Shown: one piece after another, positions 62,644 through 64,000 of the stretch
Layout: every line of letters begins with the position of its first letter
How positions within the stretch are numbered: the first letter of the stretch is position 1
Assembly (NCBI GenBank): GCA_946807835.1
Contig: OX327684.1
Location: 36,826,501 to 36,890,500, forward strand
Source: Ailanthus altissimus
Lineage: Eukaryota; Streptophyta; Magnoliopsida; Sapindales; Simaroubaceae
Direction: 5' to 3'
Length of the DNA: 64,000 bases
Translations under genes and position numbers: made by a program
Notes under the pieces: model-generated
Seen by the model: only the letters and a program-made list of their open reading frames with translations
What the model was told of the DNA's origin: nothing
Database searches by the model: none

Positions 62644-64000
62644 TGTTAGGAAATTAATGAGTGATATAAGGTCGCAGTTAAAGTGAAATTGAGAAAAATA
62701 ATAAAAATAAAAATAAATTAAATACAAGAGTTTACGTGGTTTGACTTTTAGCTTACGTCCACGGACGAAGACAGAAGAATCTCTTACTATTAGAAATAGA
62801 GAATATAAGTATTGTAGTATTTTAGCTTTACAATCTAAAATTCTAATACACCCAATTCTCTCAAATCACTCAAAAAAAAAAAAACTCTCACAAGCTTTTC
62901 AAACTCTTTCAAATTTTCAATAAAAAATACATTGTTAAACTCTCCCTTTTATAGGGAGAGTTGAGCAAGTGGACAGCCTTAATAAGGCTGTTCACAATTG
63001 CAAATTTGCAGCTGGCACGCGGTTTAATGTTCAATCTGCAAACCAAGTTCTCTTTTCCTTCTTCTTTAAAACCTTCTGGTTGGAGCATATAAATTTATTC
63101 TTCAAGTTCTCCATGAAGAAAAGCTGTCTTCACATCTTGCTGCTCTAGATGTAAGTCAAATGTAGCACACATTGCCAGGACTATTTTGACTGTCGTGAGT
63201 CGAACCATAGGGGAAAATATCTCATTAAAGTCAATACATTCTTTCTGAGCATAACCTTTCACCACAAATCTCGCACGATACCGCTCCACTTGGTCATTGC
63301 CATTCTGTTTGATCTTGTAGACCCATTTGTTATCAATGACTTTTCTTCCACGTGGTAGTGCAACTAGCTCCCATGTTTTGTTCTTATGCAAGGCTTCAAT
63401 CTCTTCTTGCATTGCTGTCATCTATAGAGAAACATCTTGACTTTTAGAAGCCTCCTGGAAAGTTGTTGGCTCTTCATCCTCTGTTAGAAGGCAGTATGCA
63501 ACATGAGCTTCCATGACATACTCCGAGTGCCATGATGGTGGTCGTCTCTCACGAGTTGATCTACGATCATCTGTAGCCTCAGATTCTACTGATTCTTGTT
63601 CTTCATGCTCTGGTGCTGCTTCAGAAGAATCTGAATCTTCTTATACTTGATTATTTTTCATTTGTACTGTTGTAGTCTCTGGATTTTCTTTCACTGTGCT
63701 ATCATCTTTATCATTCATTTACAGTTTATCTTCTGCAAATATCACATCTCTGCTGATGACGACCTTGTGGGTAGTGGGATCCCACAGGCGATACCCATTG
63801 ACTCCATCAGCATATCCCAAGAAAAGGCATTTTCTGGATTTTGGATCCAGCTTCGTTGTTTCTTGGGGATTATACATCACGTACACAGGACTTCCAAATG
63901 TATAAAGGCGAGAATAATCAACTGGTTTTTTAGTCCACATCTCCATCGGTGTCTTCAACTCGATTGCTGTTGATGGTGACCGATTTACCACATAACAGGC
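62644..64000 (-). mobile_element. Truncated Copia element, continues past the window edge
   Basis: Minus polarity. The right part is integrase C-terminus and reverse transcriptase (next entry). The left part (62644 to ~63027) looks like LTR sequence. On the minus strand it ends ..TTCCTAACA, and it contains a CCCTTTTATAGGGAG TATA-like palindrome and the GTTTACGTGGTTTGAC / CTTACGTCCACGGACGAAG block often seen in plant LTRs. The reverse transcriptase stops abruptly at ~63027 and the LTR-like DNA follows at once, so the second half of RT and RNase H are deleted. Confidence 0.7.
63028..64000 (-). pseudogene. Copia pol fragment: integrase end and reverse transcriptase start
   Basis: Read on the minus strand from the window edge: NRSPSTAIELKTPMEMWTKK and CLFLGYADGVNGYRLWDP (integrase C-terminal region), an acidic linker, then MQEEIEALHKNKTWELVALP, NKWVYKIK, RARFVVKGYAQKE and QDVKTAFLHG (first part of reverse transcriptase with the first catalytic Asp). 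The frame is continuous except for stops at 63719-63721, 63641-63643, 63422-63424 and 63095-63097. Past the last stop, LQPEGFKEE is still readable before homology ends near 63027. The Tnt1/Tork-like character is a guess; it is distinct from Copia-1 and Copia-2. Confidence 0.82.

Overview
The window is nuclear DNA from a flowering plant, most likely a woody eudicot. Supporting signs are split genes with GT..AG introns, AT-rich intergenic DNA, a plant RAC/ROP GTPase, a CYP714-type P450 cluster, and nested Copia, Gypsy and Mutator-like elements. A Citrus-like (Sapindales) origin is only an impression. Exon limits below were read by eye from splice consensus, reading phase and protein family conservation.

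Left part (345-28260): one very large Mutator-like element (MULE) with diverged long terminal inverted repeats that carry GC-rich hairpins. It holds two genes: a plus-strand DUF1985 + Ulp1-protease gene (1543-4551) and a minus-strand MURA-type transposase (16668 to 4857). Three later retroelements lie in it. Copia-1 (5669-14988, TSD CAAGT) splits the transposase. A Gypsy-type solo LTR (16790-27661) lies upstream of the transposase gene. Copia-2 (17235-26751, TSD GTGGT), with a long gag-pol ORF, sits inside that solo LTR. Copia-1 and Copia-2 are relatives. Both leaders carry four copies of a hairpin with the same 18-nt loop and stems that change together, the most unusual signal in the window. 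Copia-1 has LTRs that look identical but a ruined interior, so it looks like a non-autonomous element moved by a partner. Copia-2 has an anomalous extra copy of host flank plus target site next to its 5' LTR, a mark of ectopic recombination.

Middle part (28261-42367): three host genes. They are a Golgi-type nucleotide-diphospho-sugar transferase (28420-31662, minus, 3 exons), a RAC/ROP small GTPase with an unusual Thr/Ala N-terminal extension (35473-37890, minus, 7 exons), and a COX23-like twin-CX9C mitochondrial assembly protein (39481-42367, plus, 3 exons). The long intron 1 of the last gene contains a non-autonomous MULE with a perfect 9-bp target duplication. A short hAT-type element with a perfect 8-bp duplication lies at 34451-34879.

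Right part (42368-64000): a minus-strand tandem cluster of CYP714-like P450 genes in several states. Two are intact (43511-45750 and 51608-54188). One has two frameshifts (48266-50826), one is only a promoter plus exon-1 fragment (55262-55545), and one is an old wreck (61106-62390). Long AT-rich spacers with minisatellites and another small MULE lie between them. The window ends in a truncated Copia pol with several stops that runs off the edge.
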